A stretch of 64,000 bases of DNA from JAFDCJ01 sp049669725 (GCA_049669725.1 JBATKU010000449.1:3746-67745), one strand, 5' to 3'. Numbered from the stretch's first letter, positions 16,905-26,374 are shown. Notes: generated by a model from the sequence alone, not told the origin. Numbers and translations are program-made.

Positions 16905-18335
16905 ATGAAGGGGGCCAAACAAAAATCTCATAAAGTAAGTGAAATCATGGATCAAAGATTGATCAATCTCTATAAAAAGTTGAAACAGGACGGGCTCACA
17001 GAAGAGCAGGAGGCGAAGATTCAGCTGGAGCTGGAATACGAGGGTTCCCATGGTCTGCCGGGTGACGGATTGCCCGGTAAGGCAAAGGATGGATCGGCCC
17101 TGACTTTTCGGAAGATCTACGCCTACCATGACTTGCTGGATTTGCAAGGTATGACGGCGATGCGCAGCACGCCCAACGTCAGTATCCGCTCCATTGATGA
17201 ACTACTTGAGCGCGATCACCAAAGAGAAAAAGACGGTTTCCCCCGAAAAATTAATGTCGGACGTCTGATCAAGCCGGGAAAAAGCGGTAAAGACAAAGTC
17301 GTCATTGTTCCCTCAACGGTGGAGGAAAAATTCATCCACGACACCTCGTTTCAAACCGACGAGGAACAGTCCAACGGCGGGTCCGGCGACGGCGAAGAAG
17401 GAGAGGTTATCGGCGAACAGCCCATTCGGGAACCAGAGGGTGAAAGTGGTGAAGGACCGGGGCAGGGCGAAGGCGGCCAGCATGAAATGGAGTCAAATGC
17501 CTATGACCTGGGCAAGATACTCACCGAACAGTTTGAACTGCCCAACGTGAAGGACAAAGGCAAAAAACGCTCACTGACCCGCTATACCTATGATCTGACA
17601 GACAAGAACCGCGGCTTCGGCCAACTGCTCGACAAAAAGGCAACCCTGCGAAAAATAGTCGAAACCAACATCAACCTGGGACGTCTGCCTGATGTCGGCA
17701 GTATTGACCCGTCTCGTTTTTTAATTTCACCCCGTGACCTGGTATATCGAATTCTGTCGCGCGAAAAAGACTATGAATCCCAGGCTATGGTTTTTTTTCT
17801 GCGGGATTATTCCGGCTCCATGGCCGGAAAATCCACCGCTCTGGTGGTGGCCCAGCATGTCATGATCTATAGCTGGCTGCTGTATCAATACGCAATGCAG
17901 GTAGAAAGCCGCTTTGTTTTGCATGACACTGAAGCCAAGGAAGTGCCGGACTTTTACACCTACTATAACTCCAAAGTCGCCGGCGGGACCCAGGTGTCAT
18001 CCGCCTACCGTCTGGTTAACGAAATAGTCGAAAAGGATAACCTGGCCAAGGACTACAATATCTACATCTTTCACGGCACAGACGGTGACGATTGGGACAC
18101 GGACGGCAAAGAGAGCCTACCCGAACTCAAAAAAATGCTGACCTATGCCAACCGGGTCGGAATCACCATTGCCGAACACACAACTCACGCTTCCAGTGAA
18201 ACCGAAGTTGAAAAGTATTTAAAAAAATCATCGCTGCTGGAAGACAAACCGAAACTTCTCAGGCTGGATGTCATGCAAGAAGATGCGGATGAACCGAGGC
18301 TGATCGAGGGGATTAAACACCTTATATCGGAGTAA
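16905..18335 (+). CDS. DUF444 (YeaH-like) protein
   Basis: A protein of about 476 residues in the DUF444 family, partner of PrkA and SpoVR. The C-terminal half has a von Willebrand A-like fold with a MIDAS-type motif (RDYSGSMAGKS) near residues 300-310 and GTDGDDWDTDG later. The middle part is a Gly/Glu-rich linker (GEGPGQGEGGQHEME). The start is uncertain: an open frame continues to a TTG at 16857 inside a hairpin-rich region, ATGs exist at 16905 and 16947, and none has a clear ribosome-binding site. Confidence 0.85.
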   Translation: MKGAKQKSHKVSEIMDQRLINLYKKLKQDGLTEEQEAKIQLELEYEGSHGLPGDGLPGKAKDGSALTFRKIYAYHDLLDLQGMTAMRSTPNVSIRSIDELLERDHQREKDGFPRKINVGRLIKPGKSGKDKVVIVPSTVEEKFIHDTSFQTDEEQSNGGSGDGEEGEVIGEQPIREPEGESGEGPGQGEGGQHEMESNAYDLGKILTEQFELPNVKDKGKKRSLTRYTYDLTDKNRGFGQLLDKKATLRKIVETNINLGRLPDVGSIDPSRFLISPRDLVYRILSREKDYESQAMVFFLRDYSGSMAGKSTALVVAQHVMIYSWLLYQYAMQVESRFVLHDTEAKEVPDFYTYYNSKVAGGTQVSSAYRLVNEIVEKDNLAKDYNIYIFHGTDGDDWDTDGKESLPELKKMLTYANRVGITIAEHTTHASSETEVEKYLKKSSLLEDKPKLLRLDVMQEDADEPRLIEGIKHLISE

Positions 18336-18380
18336 GCTCCAACTTATGGTTATGATAAGTGAAACCGTTGCCGGATCGAA

Positions 18381-18540
18381 GAATTGACTATTGACGATTT
18401 ACAATTGAATATTGGTGGAATCCTGCCGATCTAAGTTAGGAATCATCGATGGTAATATTTTAGAGTTCATCTGGCATTTTTTAAAATAAAAATGAATGAA
18501 ATCCTTAAATAGTCAATATTCAATTTTCATTATTCAATTA
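18381..18540. repeat. Inverted 'TTGAATATTG' dialect elements upstream of spoVR
   Basis: A left arm at 18381-18415 (GAATTGACTATTGACG, CAATTGAATATTGG) and a right arm at 18508-18540 (AATAGTCAATATTCAATTTT) share complementary words about 90 bases apart. The right arm ends five bases before the spoVR start, which lacks a ribosome-binding site, so the structure could cover the start region. Confidence 0.5.
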
Positions 18541-18545
18541 ATACT

Positions 18546-20198
18546 ATGGAACTAATCGACCAACACACCAAAAAAATCATGGAAGGGTGCAAGCAAAGAG
18601 CCCTGGATGTCGGCCTTAGCTTTCAGGACGAAACCCTGGAATATATTGTTTCCAACCGCGATCTACTGGAACTCACCCCCAAAGTGATGATTCCTACCCT
18701 GTATGATTATTGGGTTCACGACGTGGAGGTCTTGAAGGAAAAAGGCAGATACGAGTTGTATCCCAGCAACCCTTATGAGACCGTCATCAACACCCGGCCG
18801 GCCATCTCCTTTTACAACGACAACAATCCGGACTGGATGAATGTCATGATTTTCTATCACGTTCTGGCCCATATTGATTTTTTCCAGAACAATCTGTACT
18901 TCCGGCATACCTGGGATTACGATTTCACCGGCCGGGCCCTTTCCGACAAGCGCATGATGACCAAACTGCGATCGGAAAAAGGCCGCTGGGTGGATTACAT
19001 CATCGAATTTTCGCGGGGCATCGACAACCTGGTCGGATATCATGATGAACTTTCGCGCCTCAATCGTGTCCCCCGTACCGGCCAATCAAAGATGCTCGAC
19101 TTTTACTTTGACGTGTTTCTGCAATCGATTAAAAACGTAAAAATCAATAAGTATATAAAAGAAATTAAGCGCTACAATGAATGCATGCAGGAAAACCCGA
19201 AACTGGGAGAAAAGGCTTTTTTTTCAGATGTGATCCGAAAGCATCCCGAGTTCGACGCCATATATAAAAAAACACTGAATGAAAAGCCCAATCGCCGGCT
19301 GGACCTGATGGAATATATCCTGGAACACTCGACATTTTTGGCCAAGGAAAAAAACAACTGGATGAAACCCGTCATCGAGGTAGTGCGCAAAACCTCTATA
19401 TTTTTCCAGCCCCAGATCCGCACCAAAATAATGAACGAGGGCTGGGCCAGTTACTGGCATGAAAAGCTTTTTCTTCAGGATGACCGTATCCATGGGCACG
19501 AGGTGGATTTTGCCCGCACCCATGCAGGGGTGACATCCATGCCGCGGGTAGGCTTAAACCCCTACGCACTGGGAATGCGATTGTTTTATTACATCGAGCA
19601 GCTTGCGGACAAAGGCAAATACTCCATTGAGTTCAGGCGCCTTTTGGACGCCGAAGTACGCAAACAATTCGATGCCCAAACCGGACAGGGAAATGATTTC
19701 CTGTTTAAGCTGCGGGATAATTTTAATGACTTTATGTTTATCAACACCTTTGTGGATCAGGATTTTATAGATCAATACAAGCTGTTTGTAGCCGGACGGC
19801 GTTTGAACGAGCAAAGGGGGGTTTGGGAATATTATATCAAAAGCCGCAGTGCCGACAGCTATCGCCAGATGCTGCTGGACACACTCTACCATCCGCCGTT
19901 CATCGAAATCGATCAGAAAAAATCAGAAAACAGCGAGCTTTATCTGGTGCACCGCTTTGAGGGTAAACCCCTCGTAAAAGAATTTATCTCCAACACGATG
20001 CTGGGAATTGAATATCTATGGGGGACTTCGGTTAAGCTTGAAACCAGCGAAGTGGTGCCGGCCGAACCGTCGCAGGCAAGGCTCCCCATTCCCGGACTGA
20101 CCATGCCGCTGGAAGATGACCGCCAGACCCGGGAAATCAAGTGGCAGCGCGTCCGATATACGATGAAGGATCGCAAGTTATCTAAGGAAAATATTTAG
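18546..20198 (+). CDS. SpoVR-family protein
   Basis: A 550-residue SpoVR protein (YcgB in E. coli). Conserved family stretches are visible: HVLAHIDFFQNN near residue 115, MNEGWASYWHEKL near 298 and the LNPYALGMRLFYYIE stretch near 338. Biochemical role is unknown; it was named for a spore cortex defect in Bacillus and co-occurs with PrkA and DUF444 in many non-spore-formers. No ribosome-binding site precedes the ATG; an inverted repeat lies directly upstream. Confidence 0.92.
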   Translation: MELIDQHTKKIMEGCKQRALDVGLSFQDETLEYIVSNRDLLELTPKVMIPTLYDYWVHDVEVLKEKGRYELYPSNPYETVINTRPAISFYNDNNPDWMNVMIFYHVLAHIDFFQNNLYFRHTWDYDFTGRALSDKRMMTKLRSEKGRWVDYIIEFSRGIDNLVGYHDELSRLNRVPRTGQSKMLDFYFDVFLQSIKNVKINKYIKEIKRYNECMQENPKLGEKAFFSDVIRKHPEFDAIYKKTLNEKPNRRLDLMEYILEHSTFLAKEKNNWMKPVIEVVRKTSIFFQPQIRTKIMNEGWASYWHEKLFLQDDRIHGHEVDFARTHAGVTSMPRVGLNPYALGMRLFYYIEQLADKGKYSIEFRRLLDAEVRKQFDAQTGQGNDFLFKLRDNFNDFMFINTFVDQDFIDQYKLFVAGRRLNEQRGVWEYYIKSRSADSYRQMLLDTLYHPPFIEIDQKKSENSELYLVHRFEGKPLVKEFISNTMLGIEYLWGTSVKLETSEVVPAEPSQARLPIPGLTMPLEDDRQTREIKWQRVRYTMKDRKLSKENI

Positions 20199-20219
20199 GG
20201 TTTGGGATTTTAGATTGCG

Positions 20220-20330
20220 CCTGCCCGCTTCGCCTGAGTCCGCCTCAGGCGGACGATGGCGGGCAGGAATTTCGGATTTGTCTCGTTGTTACCACGTAAC
20301 GCGCAACCCGCACCCCGCAACGCGGAACAG
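20220..20330. repeat. Nested palindrome plus 'GTAAC' dialect segment
   Basis: CCTGCCCGC (20220-20228) pairs with GCGGGCAGG (20259-20267), and inside it GTCCGCCT-C-AGGCGGAC (20238-20254) is a perfect 8+8 palindrome. At 20284-20318 the words ACGTAACGCGCAACCCG follow, matching the dialect at 6.25 and 24.2 kb. Located between spoVR and the second PrkA-like gene. Confidence 0.6.
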
Positions 20331-20384
20331 AGACCAGAAATGACCCGAAAGCAGAAAACAGCCACTACCGACCGGAAGAAAAAA

Positions 20385-22796
20385 ATGAAGAGTATCAAAG
20401 AATTTATAACCCCTTCGAAGAAAAAGGCCGCCGCTGTTCAGGACGACGATCCCTCCATTGAAAGCATTAAAAAGGCCATGGACAACCTGAATCTGAACAT
20501 CGGGGAATCTGAACAGCGCTCTCCGGTTGCCTTTGAAGGATTTCTCAATGAGCTTGTCGCCAAGCCCCAAATTGTAATCCGCAATGCCTTTCAGGTCTTT
20601 CACGATATGATCAAAGCCTACGTCGGTGAAGGCGTTGAAGAATATCCGGATGATCCCGAATCCATACATTATGTTCTCTACGACTGCAGCAAGTTATTTG
20701 CCGAAGGTGCCGACTATCCATTTTTCGCCGACCGCCTCTTTGCCAATCGACTGATCAGCCTGGTTGAAGCCTTAAAGCGGGGCGCCCAACAAAATAAAAT
20801 CTATATTTTCAAAGGCCCGCCCGGCTGTGGCAAAAGCACATTCTTAAATAATCTGCTGATGAAGTTCGAAGAATACGCCAATACCGATGCCGGCATGCGC
20901 TATGAAACCGTATGGAGATTTGATCGAAAGATCCTGGAGGAATTCAGGGATTTTGAAACCCATCCGGTGCTTGAAAAATTGTCGCATCTGCTTGAAACTA
21001 CCTATGAGGATCAGGTGGACTCTTTAAACGAATCGAAACCGGGCGATTCCCTGCAGGGTTCGGAGGCCTATGCTGCAGCGCGCTTTTCTCCTCAACTGGC
21101 AAACACCTATATTGAAGTACCGTGTCCCAGCCACGATAATCCAATTCTGATGATACCGAAGAACCACCGCAGGGAATTTTTTGACGATCTTTTTAAAAAC
21201 GACGAATTCAAGTGGAAGCTATCCACTGAAAAAGAATATGACTGGGTCTTTAGAGACAATCCGTGTACTATCTGCAGTTCTTTATATGAAGCCTTGCTGG
21301 ACCGTCTGCAAAGTCCTCAAAAAGTCTTTGAGATGCTCTATGCGCGACCGTATCGGTTCAACCGGCGTCTGGGAGAGGGAATTAGTGTTTTTAACCCGGG
21401 TGATAAGCCCCTGCGACAAAACGTTATGAGCAATCCCATTTTACAGCGACGGATCAACAGCCTCCTTAAAGACAGCAACCGGGTGAAATATATTTTCTCC
21501 GAGTATGCTAAAACCAATAACGGCATCTACGCCCTGATGGACGTAAAGAGCCACAACACCGAACGGTTGATCGAGCTTCACAACATTATCAGTGAGGGCG
21601 TTCACAAGGTAGAAGATATTGAAGAAAATGTTAATTCTCTGCTTTTAGCCGTGATGAACCCGGAAGATGAAAAAAACATCCAGGGTTTTCAGTCATTTTT
21701 GGACCGGGTGGAATATATCACTATTCCCTATGTGATGGACCTGGCCACCGAGGTGGAAATTTACCGTAATATTTTCGGCAAACACATCGACGAAAGGTTT
21801 TTGCCCAGGGTACTGCATAATTTTGCCCGGGTGATCATCTCTTCGCGTCTGAATCCCAAATCCGAGGCCATGCTTGAATGGATCGGTGATCCCAATAAAT
21901 ACCGGCTTTACTGCGACGAGAACCTGCAATTGCTCAAAATGGAAATCTATACCGGATACATACCCAAATGGCTCAAGGAAGAAGACCGTAAAACCCTGAC
22001 AGCCAAACGGCGGCGCAATATTATCGGTGAATCGGAAAAAGAAGGCGAACATGGCATTTCCGGCCGCGATTCCATCAAAATATTCAATAAGTTTTTTTCA
22101 GCTTACGCCAAAGAAGATAAGCTGATCAACATGTCTGATCTTTGCAAATTTTTCACCAAAATTAATAAAAGTGTTAAAGATTTAATACCGGCGGGATTTC
22201 TGGATTCACTGCTGCGCATGTATGACTATACGGTCCTGCAGGAAGTTAAAGAGTCCCTTTACTACTATAATGAAGAACAGATTTCCAGGGAAATCCAAAA
22301 TTACCTGTTCGCGATTAATTTTGAAATCGACTCGGTTGAAACCTGCACCTATACGGGAGAAAAGCTGACGATAACCGATGAATTTCTGGAAAGTATTGAA
22401 CGGCGTTTGCTGGGTGCCAAAATAAATGGTGATCAACGCAAAGCCTTTCGTAAAACTTCTCAAAAAGAATACACCACCAAAACACTGACCCAGGAGATCA
22501 TGGTGGAGGGCCTGTCAATTACAGAGACAAAGATCTTTCAATCCATGCACGACCGTTATGTATATAATCTAAAGGAAAAAGTGCTGGATCCGTTTCTGGA
22601 AAACGAAAATTTCCGGCGGGCGATAAAAGACTATAATGACGAAGATTTCAAAACCTATGATAAGCGCATTAGAGACGATGTGGGCTATTTGATTAACAAC
22701 CTGCGTGAAAAATACCAATATGCAGACCAGGGTGCCAAAGAAGTCTGTATGTATGTCATTGATAACGATCTGGCGAAAAAATTTGCAGCTACGTAA
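20385..22796 (+). CDS. Second PrkA-family serine protein kinase (803 residues)
   Basis: A large PrkA homologue. Walker A GPPGCGKST lies at residues 144-152, preceded by an extra N-terminal region of about 130 residues not present in the first PrkA. A CTICSSLY stretch follows the AAA core, and the C-terminal PrkA domain is recognisable (RREFFDDL, VEYITIPYVMDLATEVEIY). The reading frame is open back to 20256, but that part encodes the upstream palindrome; the start at 20385 is preferred because GGAAG lies six bases ahead. As the fourth gene of the PrkA-DUF444-SpoVR cluster it probably works in the same stress pathway. Confidence 0.88.
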   Translation: MKSIKEFITPSKKKAAAVQDDDPSIESIKKAMDNLNLNIGESEQRSPVAFEGFLNELVAKPQIVIRNAFQVFHDMIKAYVGEGVEEYPDDPESIHYVLYDCSKLFAEGADYPFFADRLFANRLISLVEALKRGAQQNKIYIFKGPPGCGKSTFLNNLLMKFEEYANTDAGMRYETVWRFDRKILEEFRDFETHPVLEKLSHLLETTYEDQVDSLNESKPGDSLQGSEAYAAARFSPQLANTYIEVPCPSHDNPILMIPKNHRREFFDDLFKNDEFKWKLSTEKEYDWVFRDNPCTICSSLYEALLDRLQSPQKVFEMLYARPYRFNRRLGEGISVFNPGDKPLRQNVMSNPILQRRINSLLKDSNRVKYIFSEYAKTNNGIYALMDVKSHNTERLIELHNIISEGVHKVEDIEENVNSLLLAVMNPEDEKNIQGFQSFLDRVEYITIPYVMDLATEVEIYRNIFGKHIDERFLPRVLHNFARVIISSRLNPKSEAMLEWIGDPNKYRLYCDENLQLLKMEIYTGYIPKWLKEEDRKTLTAKRRRNIIGESEKEGEHGISGRDSIKIFNKFFSAYAKEDKLINMSDLCKFFTKINKSVKDLIPAGFLDSLLRMYDYTVLQEVKESLYYYNEEQISREIQNYLFAINFEIDSVETCTYTGEKLTITDEFLESIERRLLGAKINGDQRKAFRKTSQKEYTTKTLTQEIMVEGLSITETKIFQSMHDRYVYNLKEKVLDPFLENENFRRAIKDYNDEDFKTYDKRIRDDVGYLINNLREKYQYADQGAKEVCMYVIDNDLAKKFAAT

Positions 22797-22873
22797 GAAA
22801 AATTCAGGAATTCAACAAACCCGCCTTAGCCTTACGCCCCCACCAAAATTTTGTAATCCCCAGAAGTTAATCT

Positions 22874-23077
22874 CTAGTAGCGCGAGGAGATGGCCACCGC
22901 TGCCGAATTCATCTGAGCCTTCAAGGAATCACAGTATTCGTCAAAAATAAAATACATACACCGATTGGCAAACTGGGATTTTTCGTAGAAACTGCAGTCA
23001 ATCTGCTGTTTCTGACAACCGGCTGTGCAAATGGACATTTCCTCTTGTTTACAAAAATTGGTTGCTGGATGAGTCAT
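22874..23077 (-). CDS. 67-residue Cys-rich mini-protein, function unknown
   Basis: A small protein with six cysteines at positions 9, 17, 21, 28, 40 and 49 and a conserved-looking core FANRCMYFIFDEYCDSLKAQ. I recall similar short Cys-rich proteins in sulfate-reducer genomes but cannot name a family; a metal or Fe-S site is possible. The start at 23077 is supported by GAGGTG six bases upstream; the frame also extends to 23137. It is convergent with the PrkA-like gene. Confidence 0.65.
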   Translation of the reverse strand: MTHPATNFCKQEEMSICTAGCQKQQIDCSFYEKSQFANRCMYFIFDEYCDSLKAQMNSAAVAISSRY

Positions 23078-23331
23078 CACGTTCACCTCACACTGTAGAT
23101 TTTTCACCTCCAACTCTATATCTGAATTTAGCCCCATTTATATTATCGGTCGGTCCGACGATTACTTTATATTGTTTGTTAAAAAGGATATTTTCTGCAA
23201 AATTGAAACGAACACCGTTGAAGTCTAAATTAATCTGCTTATCTTTACGGTTGCCGGCTTTGATCAAAAATAATAAGCTGTTTCAGAAGCCCAACTAAAA
23301 AATCAAATTCCAAATTCAAGAAACGGATCCG

Positions 23332-24141
23332 ATGCTTAAACAAAGAGAAATATGGCTGGATGGCCAGGATCGCAAAGAGCAACTGGCTGAGTGCGATAAC
23401 AGCGCTAAACCCACTTACTTCGGATATGAGGGTATCGCCCGGGACCAAAAAACGGCTCGGGTTATACAGCATTTTAATTCAGTGGCGCAACACTATGACT
23501 TTATGAATTCCCTTTTGAGCTTTGGTATTCATCATCTCTGGAAACGCACGGCTGTTCGAATGATGGAACTGGCTCCCGGTGATCAAATATTGGATGTCTG
23601 CGGCGGCACGGCTGATCTGGCCATGCTGGCTGCCAAAGATATCGGGTCGGCCGGCGCAGTCATCGTATACGACATAAATCGTGCCATGATTCAGGCCGGC
23701 CTGTACAAGGTGGCCCATAAGGATATGGCTTCACGAATCGGATATGTGCAGGGCAACGCCGAAACCGTCAGTTTCCCGGATAAGCACTTTGATGCCGCCA
23801 TGGTTGGTTTTGGTATCCGCAATGTGACCAATATGAAAAAAGGATTTGAAGAAATGTACCGGGTATTAAAGCCCGGGGGAAAAATGATGTGCCTTGAATT
23901 TTCCAAGCCGACCTTTCCGCCCTTCCGGTGGCTGTATGATATTTATTCTTTTTATATCATGCCTTTTTTGGGAGAGCTGATTGCCGGTTCCCGCAAAGCC
24001 TATACCCACCTGCCGGAATCAATTCGCATGTTTCCGCTGCCCGATGAACTGTCGGACCTGCTGATGAAAATTGGATTTTCTCAGGTCAGCTATCGCAGCC
24101 TCACCAACGGAATTGCCGTCATACATTTAGCAATCAAATAG
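23332..24141 (+). CDS. ubiE: Demethylmenaquinone/ubiquinone methyltransferase
   Basis: A 269-residue class I SAM methyltransferase of the UbiE/MenG family, which methylates the quinone ring in the last stages of menaquinone or ubiquinone synthesis. Family motifs are present: HYDFMNSLLSFGIHHLWKR, the SAM loop ILDVCGGTADLA, FGIRNVTN and YRVLKPGGKMMCLEFSKP. An N-terminal extension of about 45 residues precedes the usual start of the family, so a later start cannot be excluded. It supplies quinone for the oxidases in this window; a UbiA gene lies 0.9 kb away. Confidence 0.9.
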   Translation: MLKQREIWLDGQDRKEQLAECDNSAKPTYFGYEGIARDQKTARVIQHFNSVAQHYDFMNSLLSFGIHHLWKRTAVRMMELAPGDQILDVCGGTADLAMLAAKDIGSAGAVIVYDINRAMIQAGLYKVAHKDMASRIGYVQGNAETVSFPDKHFDAAMVGFGIRNVTNMKKGFEEMYRVLKPGGKMMCLEFSKPTFPPFRWLYDIYSFYIMPFLGELIAGSRKAYTHLPESIRMFPLPDELSDLLMKIGFSQVSYRSLTNGIAVIHLAIK

Positions 24142-24200
24142 ATTGCTAAACTTAGCTTGGGCATCGTATTCATTCCCACGTTATGATTTTGTGCTGAGTT

Positions 24201-24250
24201 TGTTGCGTGTTGCGGATTGATCTGGATGTCACCACGTAACACGCAACCCG
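24201..24250. repeat. Intergenic hairpin, 'GTAACnCG' dialect
   Basis: TGTTGCGTGTTGCGG (24201-24215) is complementary to CGTAACACGCAACCCG (24235-24250) with a loop of about 19 bases. It lies between the convergent ubiE and cytochrome b5 genes, where it might end transcription, though no T-tract is present. Confidence 0.6.
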
Positions 24251-24257
24251 AATGCGA

Positions 24258-24968
24258 TCACTTTTTCTCGATCGGAAACGTCATCTCAGCCCCATTCCAG
24301 CCGATAGTGGTTACCAAAACTGATAGCGATAGAACCAGCACCAAGTAAATGATGCCGGGCCCCTGCAACGAATCCATGATATCCGGCATGAGCATCCGCC
24401 AGATAAAAATGATGACAGCAATGGCCAACATAATGAGCGAAAGGGGAATTTTGATCTTTACCGGTTTGAGCATCTTGGCCATATAATTAAGCCACCAGGT
24501 ATAGAATCCGGTGGATATGGCCACCACGGTAAATAATATCCCGCCCCCAAGACAGTGAAAGGCCGTGGTCTCAAAGGCTTTAACCCCGGTAATCAGGTAT
24601 AGCAGATTAAATACCGTGGTGGACATCATAAATACAATGGGAAAATGAACTGTCATCGGGTGCGGATGGCGTCTGAGCATAGGGTATCGAGAAATCAGCC
24701 AGTCGATCGGCAGGGGAATTTTGCGCTCATCAACAACCTTTTTTAATACCCCCACCTGGGGGTATCGCTCCAGCACATCTTTTTCGTGGGGAGCGGCCTG
24801 AAGATCGGTGGTCAGCTCATGACCGGCATGATGGCGTTTCATATGGACGCCGCTTCGCCACAACTTGCTTTCGCTGACATCATAAACTTTGCCGTCGTAA
24901 GCGACATAAACGGGATTTCCGTTGGTGCCATTGTAATCGGCAAGTTCGTCTGGAGTGAATTCTTTCAT
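24258..24968 (-). CDS. Cytochrome b5-like domain fused to DUF2231 membrane domain
   Basis: A 236-residue fusion. Residues 1-75 are a cytochrome b5-type haem-binding domain (FTPDELADYNG, VYVAYDGKVYDVSESKLW, with His in the KRHHAGHE stretch). Residues from about 100 carry HPHPMTVHFPIVF and four membrane helices typical of DUF2231. This suggests a membrane b-type redox protein; electron donor and acceptor are unknown. A perfect AAGGAG precedes the ATG. It is 26 bases downstream of the UbiA gene and likely co-transcribed. Confidence 0.85.
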   Translation of the reverse strand: MKEFTPDELADYNGTNGNPVYVAYDGKVYDVSESKLWRSGVHMKRHHAGHELTTDLQAAPHEKDVLERYPQVGVLKKVVDERKIPLPIDWLISRYPMLRRHPHPMTVHFPIVFMMSTTVFNLLYLITGVKAFETTAFHCLGGGILFTVVAISTGFYTWWLNYMAKMLKPVKIKIPLSLIMLAIAVIIFIWRMLMPDIMDSLQGPGIIYLVLVLSLSVLVTTIGWNGAEMTFPIEKK

Positions 24969-24994
24969 CGCTTCTCCTTAAGGGTTTCAAAAAA

Positions 24995-25951
24995 CTAAAT
25001 TGTCAATCGGATCATAACGATCACAAGCAGCGCCGGAGGATAATAGCTGGCTTTATTAAATAAGGCTATGGCATCGGAGGCTTTCAGGGTTTGAAAGAGT
25101 TTTGCGGCCGGCAGTAAAAGCAGGTAGCACCCTACGGCGAAAGAAATAATGGCATAAATAATTACAAAATCAACCTGGGAATAATAAAATATGGCTGCAT
25201 TCAGGCCTAAAGCCAATACAAGGGTTATCAACCCAATGATCCGTGAGGCTTGGAGGCCATAACAAACCGGTATGGTTAAGGCCTTGAATTGCTTATCTTC
25301 CTCAATATCCACCCAATCGTTAGGGATGTTCTGACCGCCGATTTCCCAGCAAAAAAGCAACAAAAACAAAATGACCAAATAGGCCCCGGAAGGATTAGGG
25401 TCTACAGCAAAGACGGCAGCAATGGCACCGGAGGCCTTTACGGCACCGCTGACAAGGGCACGAAACGGGCTGACCCGCCACAACATGCAATAAATAGCTT
25501 CCAGGGTACAGCCGGCCAGGAAAATAAGAACGCAAACCGGATTGAGGATATACGCGCCGATTAAAGCCACTAAACCCCAAACCAACGCCCAAACCAGCCC
25601 CTCCTTGAAACTCAACAAACCCTGGGCCATGGGATGCCGGACGATCATACTGTCCAGATCGTTCTGCGCATTTGAAAAGCCTCCAACAGCGGCCTTTTCT
25701 TTGTCGGCCTCGTAGTCGATCACGTCGTTTAGGGCATATACGGCGGTATAACCGGCAAAGGTCGTGATCAGTCCTAATAAGGTAACGTAAAGAGATGGGA
25801 AATGCCCCAGCCACAGCAGAGCACCAAAGGCCGGTGTGCACATGTCCAGCAACCCATGTGGGGTACGCGATAAAGCGAAGTACAATTCTAAGCGTGAAAG
25901 CCCGGCAAAGCGGTGATTATCCATTGATGTTTCGGGCACCCGGTGTATCAT
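24995..25951 (-). CDS. UbiA-family prenyltransferase
   Basis: A polytopic membrane prenyltransferase of about 318 residues. Both aspartate-rich motifs of the UbiA superfamily are visible: NDVIDYEADKEK near residue 75 and NDWVDIEEDKQF near 210. It transfers a prenyl chain to an aromatic or other acceptor, for example in menaquinone, ubiquinone or haem o synthesis; the second NDxxD form and context with ubiE favour quinone synthesis but do not prove it. The start is uncertain: the frame opens at 25990, with ATGs at 25951 and 25924 and no clear ribosome-binding site. Confidence 0.85.
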   Translation of the reverse strand: MIHRVPETSMDNHRFAGLSRLELYFALSRTPHGLLDMCTPAFGALLWLGHFPSLYVTLLGLITTFAGYTAVYALNDVIDYEADKEKAAVGGFSNAQNDLDSMIVRHPMAQGLLSFKEGLVWALVWGLVALIGAYILNPVCVLIFLAGCTLEAIYCMLWRVSPFRALVSGAVKASGAIAAVFAVDPNPSGAYLVILFLLLFCWEIGGQNIPNDWVDIEEDKQFKALTIPVCYGLQASRIIGLITLVLALGLNAAIFYYSQVDFVIIYAIISFAVGCYLLLLPAAKLFQTLKASDAIALFNKASYYPPALLVIVMIRLTI

Positions 25952-26045
25952 AGATGTAAATTTTACGATCTTGAGCGAAGCAACCCTCAATCGGAGCGCA
26001 AGAAATGCGCCTAGCGCTCCTCCAGTGGAGCGAAGCCTGCCTCTC

Positions 26046-26252
26046 CTACTCCTGCATCTGACACTCCTTATCCCACTCCGGGCAGGCAGCTTTCATTTCC
26101 GAGGTAAACTTTTCCATGCATTCCCCGCATTCCATATCGAAATTAGGAACATGCCCGTATCGTTCTTTCATTTCTTCTTCAGATAGCACCTGAGTCCCGC
26201 TGCATCCGCATTGTGGACAACCCGTTTTAACCGTGTAACGTTTCTTTGACAT
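26046..26252 (-). CDS. 68-residue zinc-ribbon-like small protein
   Basis: A small protein with CPQCGCSG at residues 12-19 and MECGECMEKF near 40, followed by two more cysteines; the spacing fits a zinc ribbon. Function unknown. A near-perfect ribosome-binding site (GGAGGT) precedes the ATG, so it is very likely a real gene. Confidence 0.75.
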   Translation of the reverse strand: MSKKRYTVKTGCPQCGCSGTQVLSEEEMKERYGHVPNFDMECGECMEKFTSEMKAACPEWDKECQMQE

Positions 26253-26374
26253 ACAATACCTCCACTTTGAAATTTTGTTAACTGTTGAAAAAATTTATAC
26301 CTAATCCGGGGGAAAAAGTAAACTGCACAATACCGGACCACGTTGCTGAACCAACCAGGTGACTGCACCTTGAT

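Noticed and set aside
20256..20384. Extended N-terminus of the second PrkA-like protein
   Set aside because: It would translate an intergenic palindrome and GTAAC-type repeat; the GGAAG-preceded ATG at 20385 fits better.
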